A DNA stretch of 64,000 nucleotides from Wocania_A sp965224845 (GTDB lineage: Bacteria > Bacteroidota > Bacteroidia > Flavobacteriales > Flavobacteriaceae): NCBI GenBank assembly GCA_965224845.1, contig CBDDAJ010000026.1, positions 186,001 through 250,000 on the forward strand, given 5' to 3'. Below the pieces are notes generated by a model that did not search any database, was not told the DNA's origin, and saw nothing but the letters and a program-made list of their open reading frames with translations. A program made the translations under genes and the position numbers. This document shows positions 46,163 through 55,784 of this stretch, in pieces (within the stretch, counting starts at the first letter, position 1; each line of letters starts with the position of its first letter).

Positions 46163-46170
46163 ATTATACC

Positions 46171-46200
46171 AACCTCATAAATCTTTTTTATGAGGTTTTC
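46171..46200 (+). terminator. Hairpin between the two POT genes
   Basis: AACCTCATA (46171-46179) pairs with TATGAGGTT (46189-46197) around an AT loop, followed by a T-rich tail. It could end transcription of the first POT gene or attenuate the second. Confidence 0.75.
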
Positions 46201-46225
46201 TTTTAAACTTTTTAATATTCTTAGT

Positions 46226-47974
46226 ATGGCAGAAAATTCAACCGATCAGTTTTTTAAGAGTACAGTACTCGGACATCCATCCGGATTATTTGTTTTATTT
46301 TTTACCGAAATGTGGGAACGTTTTTCCTATTACGGAATGCGAGCCCTATTAGTGTTATTTTTAACAACAGCAATGCTTGATGGTGGTTGGGGCTGGCCTC
46401 GCGAACATGCTATGGCACTCTTTGGCTCTTATGTTGGGTTAGTTTACTTATCGACTATGATGGGGGGGTATTTTGCCGATAAAGTTATTGGGTTTCGCTG
46501 GGCAGTAGTTGTTGGAGCATTATTAATGACACTCGGACATGCTTCTATGGCTGTGGAAACGCAGTGGTCTATATACCTTGGATTAGGACTTTTGGTAATA
46601 GGAAATGGTTTTTTTAAGCCAAATATGACCTCAATTATTTCTGAAATGTATAAAGACAGGCCAGAAAAAAAAGATGGTGCTTATACCATTTTTTATATGG
46701 GAGTAAATGCAGGGGCTTTTTTAGGGATTTTACTGTGTGGTTATTTAGGCGAAAAGGTTGGATGGAGTTTAGGCTTTGGATTGGCAGGTATATTTATGTT
46801 TTTTGGATTAATTCAGTTTTGGTTAGCGCAAAACATATTTGGTAATATTGGGTTAAAACCTAAAAAAGACGATGCGAATTCTATTGAGGCTTTAGATAAT
46901 GATAAACGGGTGCCTTTTACGTCCTGGCAATTAGGAATGATTTTATTAATGGTCATTTTAGGAATTGTTTGGCTTATTTTTGAACCAGTCGCATTAATAT
47001 CAAATGGACAAGTAAATATTTTTGACTTTGAAGTTTTTGGAATATCTGGAAATAACTTCACAATTTTAGCGGCTATTATTTTATTTATAGTTTTAACTAT
47101 ATATAGACTGTCAAACTATTCAACAGTTACTAGGCAGAAATTAACTGCGGTTACTTTCTTTGCATTAGTTTGTGCTTTTTTCTGGGCTATTTTTGAACAA
47201 TCTCCAGGAACCTTAACTATTTTTGCTAATGATTATACCGATAGAAGTTTGAATGGTACTTCCGCAGATATTTTTAGAGTTGTTAATTCATTAATAACTT
47301 TAGTCCCATTAGCAATTATTACCTGGGTATTATATCTGCTATTTAAGCAAACTTTTTCTAAGTACAAGTGGTCAAACTTAATCTTAAGTTTTAGTTTTTT
47401 GATCGTTTGGGTCATTGCTATTTGGATGTTGATAGACCAATTTAAAGATGATAACTTAGAAATACCTGCATCTTGGTTTAGTGTTTTAAATTCACTGTTT
47501 ATTATCACTTTAGCACCTTTATTCTCAAAATGGTGGGAAAGTAAATACAACCCGTCCGCCAATATGAAATATGGTATAGGAATGTTTTTATTAGCCTTAG
47601 GGATGGCCTGTGTTGCTTTTGGAGCTATGGGAATAGAGCCAGGAGCTAAAACAGCTTCTGTAAGTATGATATGGTTGGTTTTAGTGTATTTGTTTCATAC
47701 TATGGGAGAGTTATGTATATCGCCAGTAGGATTATCTTATGTTAGCAAACTAGTTCCTGCACGTATGATTGCTTTTATGTTTGGTGTTTGGTATTTAGCC
47801 ATTGCCATTGGCATGAAGGGAGCAGGGAAGTTTGGTGAAAACATTGATAAAATTGCAAATGAGCATGGAATTAGTTACTTTTTCTGGATGTTAACAATTG
47901 TATCGCTAATAATGGCAGTTTTCTCTGTAGTAATGGCTCCAATAATAAAAAAGCTAATGCACGGAGTGCGTTAA
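46226..47974 (+). CDS. Proton-dependent oligopeptide transporter (POT/PTR2 family), copy 2
   Basis: A 582-residue paralogue of the preceding gene with the same helix-1 motif (TEMWERFSYYGMRALLVLFL) and the FKPNMTSIISEMY signature. It has an extra, less conserved middle segment (about residues 215-300), making it about 60 residues longer. I start it at 46226 (MAENSTDQFF), because the earlier in-frame ATG at 46190 lies inside the terminator hairpin. Confidence 0.93.
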   Translation: MAENSTDQFFKSTVLGHPSGLFVLFFTEMWERFSYYGMRALLVLFLTTAMLDGGWGWPREHAMALFGSYVGLVYLSTMMGGYFADKVIGFRWAVVVGALLMTLGHASMAVETQWSIYLGLGLLVIGNGFFKPNMTSIISEMYKDRPEKKDGAYTIFYMGVNAGAFLGILLCGYLGEKVGWSLGFGLAGIFMFFGLIQFWLAQNIFGNIGLKPKKDDANSIEALDNDKRVPFTSWQLGMILLMVILGIVWLIFEPVALISNGQVNIFDFEVFGISGNNFTILAAIILFIVLTIYRLSNYSTVTRQKLTAVTFFALVCAFFWAIFEQSPGTLTIFANDYTDRSLNGTSADIFRVVNSLITLVPLAIITWVLYLLFKQTFSKYKWSNLILSFSFLIVWVIAIWMLIDQFKDDNLEIPASWFSVLNSLFIITLAPLFSKWWESKYNPSANMKYGIGMFLLALGMACVAFGAMGIEPGAKTASVSMIWLVLVYLFHTMGELCISPVGLSYVSKLVPARMIAFMFGVWYLAIAIGMKGAGKFGENIDKIANEHGISYFFWMLTIVSLIMAVFSVVMAPIIKKLMHGVR

Positions 47975-48062
47975 TCGAAAAAAGTGTTAAAAAACGAATG
48001 AAAATCGCTTAATTAGGAGCTTTTTTTGTAAGTTCGGAACAACTTTTGCAACAAATTTAATT

Positions 48063-48611
48063 ATGAAAAAAGCAATATTTATAATGCTAATAGCTGTTTT
48101 AACCTCGGCTAATAGCCTAGCTCAAGAAATAAATTGGGTTACTTTTCAAGAAGCTTTAGAGCTTCAAAAGAAAAACCCAAAAAAAATTATGATGGACGTC
48201 TATACCAATTGGTGCGGGCCCTGTAAAATGTTAGATAAAAATACGTTTCAGAAGAAAGAAGTGGCCGATTATGTAAATGCGCATTATTATGCGGTTAAAT
48301 TTAATGGAGAAGGTAATGATGTGGTAACATATAAAGAAAAGTCATTTACAAACCCAAACTACAATCCTGCAAATGCTAATAGACGTAATTCGGCACATGA
48401 ATTAGCGAGATATTTACAAATTAGTGCTTATCCTACCATCGTGTTTTTTGATGATAAAGGTGAGGTTATTGCACCTATTAGAGGCTATCAAAGACCATCT
48501 CAACTCGAGCTGTATTTAAAGATGTTTAAAAAAGATGATCATAAAAATATTAAGACTCAAGAAGAGTTTAATGCCTATTACAAAGCCTTTGTGTCTAATT
48601 TTAAAGATTGA
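48063..48611 (+). CDS. Exported thioredoxin-family protein
   Basis: A 182-residue protein with a signal peptide (1-20, ending NSLAQ). The thioredoxin fold has the active site NWCGPCK (about residues 49-55) and the cis-Pro loop AYPTIVFFD. It probably works as a periplasmic thiol-disulphide enzyme. A C-terminal helical extension of about 30 residues follows the fold. Convergent with comEC. Confidence 0.9.
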   Translation: MKKAIFIMLIAVLTSANSLAQEINWVTFQEALELQKKNPKKIMMDVYTNWCGPCKMLDKNTFQKKEVADYVNAHYYAVKFNGEGNDVVTYKEKSFTNPNYNPANANRRNSAHELARYLQISAYPTIVFFDDKGEVIAPIRGYQRPSQLELYLKMFKKDDHKNIKTQEEFNAYYKAFVSNFKD

Positions 48612-48617
48612 AAAAAA

Positions 48618-50657
48618 TTAGTAATTGATAATAAACGCTCCCTTTTTGCCTGTTGGATGAAAAGGGAGTTTTCTTTTTCTACAAATGCCTTCCCATTGTT
48701 CAATATAAGATTTGTAGTTGCTCCCATCGGCAATCACATATTTTGGTTTTATGGAGTCTATTAATCGGTTCAAATTTATTTTAGGAGATTGCCTCAATAA
48801 TACATAATCCGGTTTAAATAGTTTTATATTATAAACACTTAAACTATCAACAACCAAAAGGCTCTTTTCGCCTAAAATATAAACAGATTTTAGGCTGTTT
48901 TCCTCAATAGTTTTTATATGGTTCCCCATAGCGAAATCTTTAACTATTTTGCTTTTAGATGGCGTTATACTATCAAAATCATGAGCTACTAACAGGCTAT
49001 TATTCGTATTATTCCCCACCAATGTATACCTGCTTTTATGGAACACAATAAACTGATTTGCTGGCGTTGTGTAGGCTGTATAAATAAAAGCACCTTGAAT
49101 AATTAATACTGAAATTAAAAAGCGTTTTAAATTAAAAATATTTTTTTTCTTTAAAAACTGTATAAATGCTATGATAGCTAAATAGAAAACAAAAACATAT
49201 AATAAACTAAAGGCGATGTCTTTTAAAATGAAAGTGTTTTGTTTAGAAACCCAGGCAACAAAATTATTCATACAGCTAATAATATACCCGTAAGCTTCTG
49301 CCATAACATTTGGAAGTAAGTTGATTGCTGCAAGTAGAATTACAAAAATTCCTAATCCTAAAATAATTCCCAGTAAAGGAATGATTACCAAATTAGATAT
49401 AAAAAATAAACCGGGGAATTGGTGAAAATAAAACAAACTAACAGGTATAATTCCAAACTGGGCAGCAATAGTTACCGTTAAAGTGTGCCAGTATTTGTCT
49501 GCAAACCAGTTTTTGGGCTTCCATAAATTATACAACACGGGGTCTACAGTCACAATAGCAAAAACGGCTAAATAGCTTAACTGAAAACCAACATCAAACA
49601 AAAATAGCGGTTTAAAAAGTAATATAACAAACATAGAAATAGCCAGCGTGTTGTAAATATTTGTTGGTCTTTTCAAGTTCATGGCAATAGCTACTATACT
49701 AAACATGGTTACTGCTCTGGTAACCGATGCCGATAATCCTGCAATTAAAGCAAAACACCATAAGCCGAGAACCAATAAAATGGTTTTTATTAGTCTACCG
49801 TGTTTTAAGCGTTCAATAGGTTTAAAAACAACGCTTAAAATAATTAAAATAATACCTACATGTAACCCGGATACAGCTAAAATATGTATGGCACCAGCAT
49901 TAGTATAGCTGGTATAAACTTCTTGGCTAATATCTTGTCGTTGCCCAAGTAATAAGGCATTAATTATTGCCAGTTCATCAGGTTTAAAATGATAAGGCTT
50001 TAATTTTTCATTAATATATGCTCTAATGTTATCAGCAATGCCAAAAAGCGTATGCGTATTTGTACTTACTGTTAAAAGTGAGCTGTTTTTTGCAAATATC
50101 TGATGATAGATGTATTTTTTTTCAAGATATTTTTTATAATCAAATTGGTGGGGGTTTAGCGGATGTATAAGATTTTGGAATACGGCATTACTAACAAGAA
50201 TAGCATCAACTTTTAATGTAGATTGAGTAGAATCTTTTTGAATGTTTAACAACGATTTTCCTGAAACGGATTCATTATCAATATTCAAAACATCAATAAC
50301 ATACTTGTCGTAATAATTTCCCGGTTTTAAAACCTCTCTAATTCTAAATGTAACGGTTTTAGCTGAATTTTTTTCAAATGAAATATGTTTGGTATAATGG
50401 TTCGGAAAGTTTTTTTGATTATGAAAAGTACTTGTTAATAGCCCAATAAAAACCATTAAAATATAAGTAACTATTCCAAACCAAATGGTTTTAATAAATT
50501 GCTTTCTGGCTATTAAAAAGCATATAAATAAAATAGCTAAAAGCGCGGCACTTAGGTATAAGCTTAAATGAATAGGTGTAGGATATAAATATGAAATTAT
50601 AATTCCTATAATTAAGAAACCGGTTAATTTTATGATTGCGAAATTAAGTAACTTCAT
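48618..50657 (-). CDS. ComEC/Rec2-family competence protein
   Basis: A 679-residue inner-membrane protein, the channel for DNA uptake in competent bacteria. The N-terminal DUF4131 region covers about 25-200. The Competence domain follows (about 225-500): AIINALLLGQRQDISQEVYT, GAIHILAVSGLHVGIILIIL, GLSASVTRAVTMF. The C-terminal 130 residues replace the usual metallo-beta-lactamase nuclease domain with a shorter, metal-motif-free form, as is common in Bacteroidetes. It is followed by an NlpC/P60 peptidase gene upstream in the same direction. Confidence 0.9.
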   Translation of the reverse strand: MKLLNFAIIKLTGFLIIGIIISYLYPTPIHLSLYLSAALLAILFICFLIARKQFIKTIWFGIVTYILMVFIGLLTSTFHNQKNFPNHYTKHISFEKNSAKTVTFRIREVLKPGNYYDKYVIDVLNIDNESVSGKSLLNIQKDSTQSTLKVDAILVSNAVFQNLIHPLNPHQFDYKKYLEKKYIYHQIFAKNSSLLTVSTNTHTLFGIADNIRAYINEKLKPYHFKPDELAIINALLLGQRQDISQEVYTSYTNAGAIHILAVSGLHVGIILIILSVVFKPIERLKHGRLIKTILLVLGLWCFALIAGLSASVTRAVTMFSIVAIAMNLKRPTNIYNTLAISMFVILLFKPLFLFDVGFQLSYLAVFAIVTVDPVLYNLWKPKNWFADKYWHTLTVTIAAQFGIIPVSLFYFHQFPGLFFISNLVIIPLLGIILGLGIFVILLAAINLLPNVMAEAYGYIISCMNNFVAWVSKQNTFILKDIAFSLLYVFVFYLAIIAFIQFLKKKNIFNLKRFLISVLIIQGAFIYTAYTTPANQFIVFHKSRYTLVGNNTNNSLLVAHDFDSITPSKSKIVKDFAMGNHIKTIEENSLKSVYILGEKSLLVVDSLSVYNIKLFKPDYVLLRQSPKINLNRLIDSIKPKYVIADGSNYKSYIEQWEGICRKRKLPFHPTGKKGAFIINY

Positions 50658-50680
50658 TAGTGAAAGTTACTAAAAAGGAT

Positions 50681-51181
50681 TTATAAAACACGCCTTGCCT
50701 GCACAAAAGCAAAATACCAATAACGTTCAGATAACTCAGACGTTATAACGCCCTTGCTTGTTGTGGAATGTATAAATTCTACACGACCAACCTGAGAAGC
50801 GGTTACTATACCAACATGATTTACTTTACGGCTGTTTTTTTTGGTAGCAAAAAAAAGCAAATCTCCTTTTTTTACTTCTTTTAGGTCTATCCAATCTCCT
50901 GTAGTGGATAGGTCTTTTGTGGTTCTGGGAAGTAAAATGGCTTCACTTTTAAAAGAAGTATAAATTAAACCCGAGCAATCCATCCCTTTTTTTGTTGTAC
51001 CTCCATATTTATAACGTGTGCCTTCAAATTGTTTGGCATAGTTGGTAATATGATCTGCTTTTAAAAGCGGTTCTGTTCCTGTCTTTTTAATAATATCATT
51101 TTGCTTTTTATGTACCGATCTTGAAGATTTGCAGCTGCTTAGAGTAGTAATTAATAACAATATGAAAAGGATTTTCTTCAT
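50681..51181 (-). CDS. NlpC/P60-family cell-wall peptidase lipoprotein
   Basis: A 166-residue lipoprotein (signal LILLLITTLSSC, Cys17). The C40 peptidase domain covers about 48-166, with catalytic Cys in KGMDCSGLIYTSF, His in KVNHVGIVT and a third polar residue in FIHSTTSKG. It cleaves peptide bonds in peptidoglycan stems. It ends 24 bp before comEC and starts 6 bp after lpxB. Confidence 0.9.
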   Translation of the reverse strand: MKKILFILLLITTLSSCKSSRSVHKKQNDIIKKTGTEPLLKADHITNYAKQFEGTRYKYGGTTKKGMDCSGLIYTSFKSEAILLPRTTKDLSTTGDWIDLKEVKKGDLLFFATKKNSRKVNHVGIVTASQVGRVEFIHSTTSKGVITSELSERYWYFAFVQARRVL

Positions 51182-51187
51182 AAATAA

Positions 51188-52303
51188 TTATACCTGTATA
51201 GATTTAAAAATATGTTTAGCAGTCTTTTCACTAGCGCCTTTACCACCAAGTTTTTTCTCCAAATCGTAATAATCTAAAAATAGTTTTGCACGATTATATG
51301 GATCGAGGATAAATTCCAACTCCTGCTTCAGCCTTTTTTTTGTAAAATCGTTTTGAATAAGCTCGGTAACAACCTCTTTATCCATTATTAAATTAACCAG
51401 CGAAATATATTTTAAAGTAATAATACGTTTGGCAATTTGGTAAGAAATATTACTGCCTTTGTAGCAAACAACTTGCGGGACTTTAAACAGTGCCGTTTCT
51501 AGTGTCGCTGTTCCCGAAGTAACTAGAGCAGCAGTAGAAACACTTAACAGGTCGTAGGTTTTATTGTTAACAAAGCTAACATCAGAGTTTTTGATAAAGG
51601 CTTTGTAAAATTCAAAATCTTGACTTGGCGCACCAGCAATAACAAATTGATAATCAGGAAAATCGTCAACCAGACTTAACATAACAGAAAGCATTTTGGT
51701 AATTTCTTGCTTGCGGCTACCCGGTAAGAGTGCAATAATGGGTTTGTCGCTTAACGCATACGTTGCTCTAAATTTAAATTCATCAACCTGGATTCTATCT
51801 GCAATAGCATCAATTAACGGGTGGCCAACAAATGTAACATCGTAATTAAACTTGGTTTTATAAAACTCTTTTTCAAAAGGAAGGATAACATACATCGCAT
51901 CAACATCTCTTTTAATAGCGTGTACTCTACTGGCTCTTGATGCCCAAACTTGGGGAGAAACATAGTAATTGGTTCTGAATCCCTTTTGTTTTGCCCATTT
52001 AGCAATGCGTAAATTAAACCCGGAATTATCTATAAAAATAATAACATCAGGGTTAAAAGCTTCAATATCTTTTTTACAAAAGGAGATGTCTTTAAAAATT
52101 TTGTTGAGGTTCATTATAACTTCAACAAACCCCATAAAAGCGCGTTCTTTGTAATGTTTTACTAAAGTACCACCAACCTTTTGCATAAGGTCTCCTCCCC
52201 AAAACCTAAAGTTAGCATCGTAGTCTTCTTTTTGTAATGCTTTCATTAAGTTAGAGGCATGTAAATCACCAGATGCTTCACCAGCAATAATATAATACTT
52301 CAT
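51188..52303 (-). CDS. lpxB: Lipid-A-disaccharide synthase
   Basis: A 371-residue glycosyltransferase (GT19) that joins UDP-diacylglucosamine and lipid X in lipid A synthesis, peripheral to the inner membrane. It begins with YYIIAGEASGDLHASNLMKAL. IIFIDNSGFNLRIAKWAKQKG, YVSPQVWASR and ALLPGSRKQEI are conserved, as is the late TSGTATLETALFKVPQVVCYKG. Normal length. It lies in a minus-strand run with surE and the NlpC/P60 gene. Confidence 0.95.
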   Translation of the reverse strand: MKYYIIAGEASGDLHASNLMKALQKEDYDANFRFWGGDLMQKVGGTLVKHYKERAFMGFVEVIMNLNKIFKDISFCKKDIEAFNPDVIIFIDNSGFNLRIAKWAKQKGFRTNYYVSPQVWASRASRVHAIKRDVDAMYVILPFEKEFYKTKFNYDVTFVGHPLIDAIADRIQVDEFKFRATYALSDKPIIALLPGSRKQEITKMLSVMLSLVDDFPDYQFVIAGAPSQDFEFYKAFIKNSDVSFVNNKTYDLLSVSTAALVTSGTATLETALFKVPQVVCYKGSNISYQIAKRIITLKYISLVNLIMDKEVVTELIQNDFTKKRLKQELEFILDPYNRAKLFLDYYDLEKKLGGKGASEKTAKHIFKSIQV

Positions 52304-52389
52304 TGTTTTCTTATCAGGTTGAACGCAGTTAAAACCTATTTAATAAAATGACTAAACCTCCCGACTGCGCCCGAGGGGACAAACCCATG

Positions 52390-52674
52390 CTAAAAAAGTT
52401 TAAAAACAAAGGTAAAAACAGCAATAAAAACAGTAATTAATAGAACACCCCTTGCCCGATAGTCCTGTTTCTTTTTTATAAAGATAAAAAAAGCTACAAG
52501 ATTTAAAATAGCACCTAAACTTATTAATTTACCTAAAAAACCTTCAGAAGAAGCACTTTTTATTACTGTAGTAAAATCGTCGCCGCCACCTAATAATGTA
52601 GCTGCTAGAATTAACCCAATGGCATTGGCAATCAATCCTACCAAAATGCCAATAAAAATATCTTTTCTAATCAT
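52390..52674 (-). CDS. Small membrane protein of unknown function
   Basis: A 94-residue protein with about three membrane segments (8-28, 48-63, 74-92). No family named. It overlaps the end of surE by 8 bp, indicating co-expression, and is commonly the kind of conserved small gene found between surE and lpxB in flavobacteria (recalled, not checked). Confidence 0.7.
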   Translation of the reverse strand: MIRKDIFIGILVGLIANAIGLILAATLLGGGDDFTTVIKSASSEGFLGKLISLGAILNLVAFFIFIKKKQDYRARGVLLITVFIAVFTFVFKLF

Positions 52675-53443
52675 TTAAATTCCAGTTTTTTAAAGTGTTT
52701 ATATGTTTATGCGCAGTAAAATCAAATTGAGTGGGGACTACAGAAATATAATTGTTTTCTAAGGCCCATTCATCAGTATCTTCACCGTCATCTAAATTAA
52801 CAAATTCTCCGGAAAGCCAGTAATAATCCCTTCCCTGGGGGTTTTTTCGTTTATCAAAAGCCTCAACCCAGTTTGCTTTGGCTTGTCTACAAATTTTTAT
52901 CCCTTTTATATGCTCCTTTGGCGTATTAGGAATATTAACATTTAAAACAACATCGTTAGGAATACCATGTTTTAAAGCGTTTTCGGTGATTGTTTTCACA
53001 AAAGGCTTACAGGCTTCAAAATTAGCTTTCCAATTGTAATCTAATAAAGAAAAACCAATTGCAGGAATGCCTTCAATACCGGCTTCAATAGCAGCACTCA
53101 TTGTACCAGAATAAATCACATTTATTGAGGCGTTAGAGCCATGATTGATACCCGATACGCATAAATCGGGTTTTCTGTCTAATATTTCTCTAATGCCCAG
53201 CTTTACACAATCTGCAGGTGTGCCAGAGCAGCAATATTCTAATTGAGGTGCATTGTCGCTATTAATTTGCCATACGTATAATGTTGAGTTTATTGTAATG
53301 GCATGCCCCATACCACTTTGCGGGCTATCTGGTGCTACCACAACTACATCCCCAATAGTATTCATAACGTGAATTAAAGTTCTAATCCCAGGAGCATTAA
53401 TGCCATCGTCGTTGGTTACTAAAATAAGAGGTTTTTTTGACAT
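52667..53443 (-). CDS. surE: 5'/3'-nucleotidase SurE
   Basis: A 258-residue metal-dependent nucleotidase. The N-terminal LILVTNDDGINAPGI carries the metal-binding DD pair, VVAPDSPQSGMGHAIT and SGINHGSNASINVIYSGTM the other conserved loops. It dephosphorylates nucleoside monophosphates in the cytosol. I start it at the ATG at 53443 (MSKKPLILV); a start six codons earlier is less likely. Confidence 0.95.
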   Translation of the reverse strand: MSKKPLILVTNDDGINAPGIRTLIHVMNTIGDVVVVAPDSPQSGMGHAITINSTLYVWQINSDNAPQLEYCCSGTPADCVKLGIREILDRKPDLCVSGINHGSNASINVIYSGTMSAAIEAGIEGIPAIGFSLLDYNWKANFEACKPFVKTITENALKHGIPNDVVLNVNIPNTPKEHIKGIKICRQAKANWVEAFDKRKNPQGRDYYWLSGEFVNLDDGEDTDEWALENNYISVVPTQFDFTAHKHINTLKNWNLND

Positions 53444-53628
53444 ATTTGGTTTATAAAACACCGCTAAAATACATAATTTAGCCAGTAAACACTTAATTTC
53501 TTTGCTTTAACAAAAAATTAGTAGCAATTGCCCTTATTGGCATGGTTTTTTCTTTATTTTAGTAAAAATAAATTATTATTTTTATTGGTTGATAGGGATA
53601 TTAGTATCTAAATACAAAAGATTAAAAG

Positions 53629-55776
53629 ATGAAAAATATTATGAAGAGGAATTATAAAGTTTTATTATTAATGGTTTTGCTTGCTTTTGCATCGTGTAGT
53701 TTTACATCTAAAACTTTCGACGATTCAGATAAAGATAAAATGCTAATTCATATCATTAAAAGTGTTTTAGAGCAACTTCATTTTGATCCTATAGCAATGG
53801 ATGATGCTTTTTCAGCAGAATTGTTTTCAGATTATATTGAGGCTATGGATCCTTTAAAGCGATACTTCTACGAATCGGATTATAAAGATTTTGAAAAATA
53901 TAAATTGACTATTGACGATCAGTTAAAAATATCAGACATTACTTTTTTTAATGTGACCCATGAGCGCATGATAAAACGTATTCAAGAAGCAAAATCGTTA
54001 TACAAAGAAATTTTGTCTAAACCGTTTGATTATACTATAGATGAAGTTTTTGATACTGATTCTGAAAAAACAACCTATGTTAAAAACAGAAAACAATTAA
54101 AGGAACGTTGGAGAAAACAACTTAAGTTCTCAACCCTTTCTAATTATGATGATATCTTTAATCAGGAAAAGCAGGCTAAAGAAAGAGACGCTTCTTATGT
54201 AATGAAGACAGAGGAGGAAATTGAAAAAGAAGCCAGAGAGGCTACGTTAAAATCTCTCGATATATATTTTAATGATAATATAGATGATAAAAAACGTGAG
54301 GATTATTTTGCGGATTACGTAGGTGTAATAGTTGGAGAATTTGATCCGCATACATATTATCTGGCGCCTCGCAATAAAGAGGTTTTCGAGCAGCGGATGT
54401 CTGGTAAACTAGAAGGTATAGGTGCGGGGCTTCAAAAACGGATGGATTATATTAAAGTTACCTACCTGGTTTCAGGAGGTCCGGCATGGAGAGGTAAAGA
54501 ACTGGATATTGATGATATTATTTTAAAAGTAAAACAAGAAAAAGAAGAAGTGCCGGTGAATATTGTTGGTATGCGAATAGATGATGCTATTAAACTAATA
54601 AAAGGTCCCAAAGGAACTAAGGTAACCTTAACTATAAAAAAGATCGATGGTACAATTAAAGATATTACCATTACAAGAGACATTGTTGAGTTAGGTGAAA
54701 CTTATGCTAAATCATCATTGGTTGAGAAAAACAATAAGAAATTCGGAGTTATTAATTTGCCTTCTTTTTACTTAGATTTTAATGATTATAAAAACCTGAA
54801 TGCTGCAACCGATGTAAAGAAAGAGATTGAGCGTTTAAAGGCTGAAGGCATGGAAGGGCTGGTTTTAGATTTACGTAATAATGGTGGCGGTTCATTACCT
54901 GCAGTTGTAGACATGGCCGGCTTGTTTATCAAAGACGGGCCAATAGTACAAGTGCGATCAACAGGTAAGCCTAAAGAAGTTTTAAAAGACAAAGACCGAT
55001 CTATTGTTTGGGATGGACCACTAGTTATTTTGGTTAACGAAATATCTGCTTCAGCCTCCGAAATTATGGCTGCAGCCATGCAAGATTATAAACGAGCCAT
55101 TATTATTGGTAGTAAGCAAACGTATGGAAAGGGAACGGTTCAAAACGTACTAAATTTGAATAATTTGGTTAGAAACAGTTCGGGTGGAGATTTGGGCTCA
55201 TTAGCACTAACCACTCAAAAGTATTATAGAATTAATGGAGGATCGGTGCAACTGGAAGGTGTTAAAAGTGATGTTAAAGTTCCTGGGCGATTTAGTTTTA
55301 TTGATGTAGGTGAAAAAGATAAAGAAAATCCATTGCCATGGGATGAAATTGATGCCGCCGATTATGCTGTTTGGGAGAGTTACTTTGACTATGATGAAAC
55401 CATTGAAAAAAGTAAACAAAGAATGAGTAACAATGAGCAATTAAAGCTTATTGAAGAAAATGCAAAATGGGTTAAAGGTAAGATTGACGAAACTGTAGTG
55501 TCGTTAAATTACGAAAAGTATAAAGCAACTAATGATTTAAATGAGTTAGAATCTAAGCGCTTTGATGCGATTTCTAAATATAAAACTAATTTAACGTTCG
55601 AATCTCATGCATACGAAAAAAGTCTTTTTGAAAGCGATACAACAGACTTAAGAGAAAAGCGTCAAAGATGGCATCAAAGCCTAAGTAAAGATGTATATAT
55701 TGAAGAGGCTTTAAATGTACTTGAAGATTTAAAGATGTCTTATGCTATTAAAAAGGTAGCCACTGTAAAGGATTAA
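53629..55776 (+). CDS. Carboxy-terminal processing peptidase (tail-specific protease, S41)
   Basis: A 715-residue exported protease of the Prc type. Signal or lipoprotein start (LLAFASC, Cys near 23). N-terminal helical domain (30-240), PDZ domain (about 245-350; GIGAGLQKRMDYIKVTYLVS), then the S41 core with VLDLRNNGGGSLPAV, catalytic Ser in NEISASASEIMAAA and Lys in QTYGKGTVQ. The C-terminal DUF3340 region covers about 560-715. It trims or degrades periplasmic proteins at their C-termini. A second start at 53641 (MKRNYK) is possible. Confidence 0.93.
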   Translation: MKNIMKRNYKVLLLMVLLAFASCSFTSKTFDDSDKDKMLIHIIKSVLEQLHFDPIAMDDAFSAELFSDYIEAMDPLKRYFYESDYKDFEKYKLTIDDQLKISDITFFNVTHERMIKRIQEAKSLYKEILSKPFDYTIDEVFDTDSEKTTYVKNRKQLKERWRKQLKFSTLSNYDDIFNQEKQAKERDASYVMKTEEEIEKEAREATLKSLDIYFNDNIDDKKREDYFADYVGVIVGEFDPHTYYLAPRNKEVFEQRMSGKLEGIGAGLQKRMDYIKVTYLVSGGPAWRGKELDIDDIILKVKQEKEEVPVNIVGMRIDDAIKLIKGPKGTKVTLTIKKIDGTIKDITITRDIVELGETYAKSSLVEKNNKKFGVINLPSFYLDFNDYKNLNAATDVKKEIERLKAEGMEGLVLDLRNNGGGSLPAVVDMAGLFIKDGPIVQVRSTGKPKEVLKDKDRSIVWDGPLVILVNEISASASEIMAAAMQDYKRAIIIGSKQTYGKGTVQNVLNLNNLVRNSSGGDLGSLALTTQKYYRINGGSVQLEGVKSDVKVPGRFSFIDVGEKDKENPLPWDEIDAADYAVWESYFDYDETIEKSKQRMSNNEQLKLIEENAKWVKGKIDETVVSLNYEKYKATNDLNELESKRFDAISKYKTNLTFESHAYEKSLFESDTTDLREKRQRWHQSLSKDVYIEEALNVLEDLKMSYAIKKVATVKD

Positions 55777-55784
55777 ATTGTTAT

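Noticed and set aside
44606..47974. Tandem POT transporters as a novel unit
   Set aside because: Two adjacent POT paralogues after a DPP IV gene are an ordinary peptide-use arrangement in Bacteroidetes.
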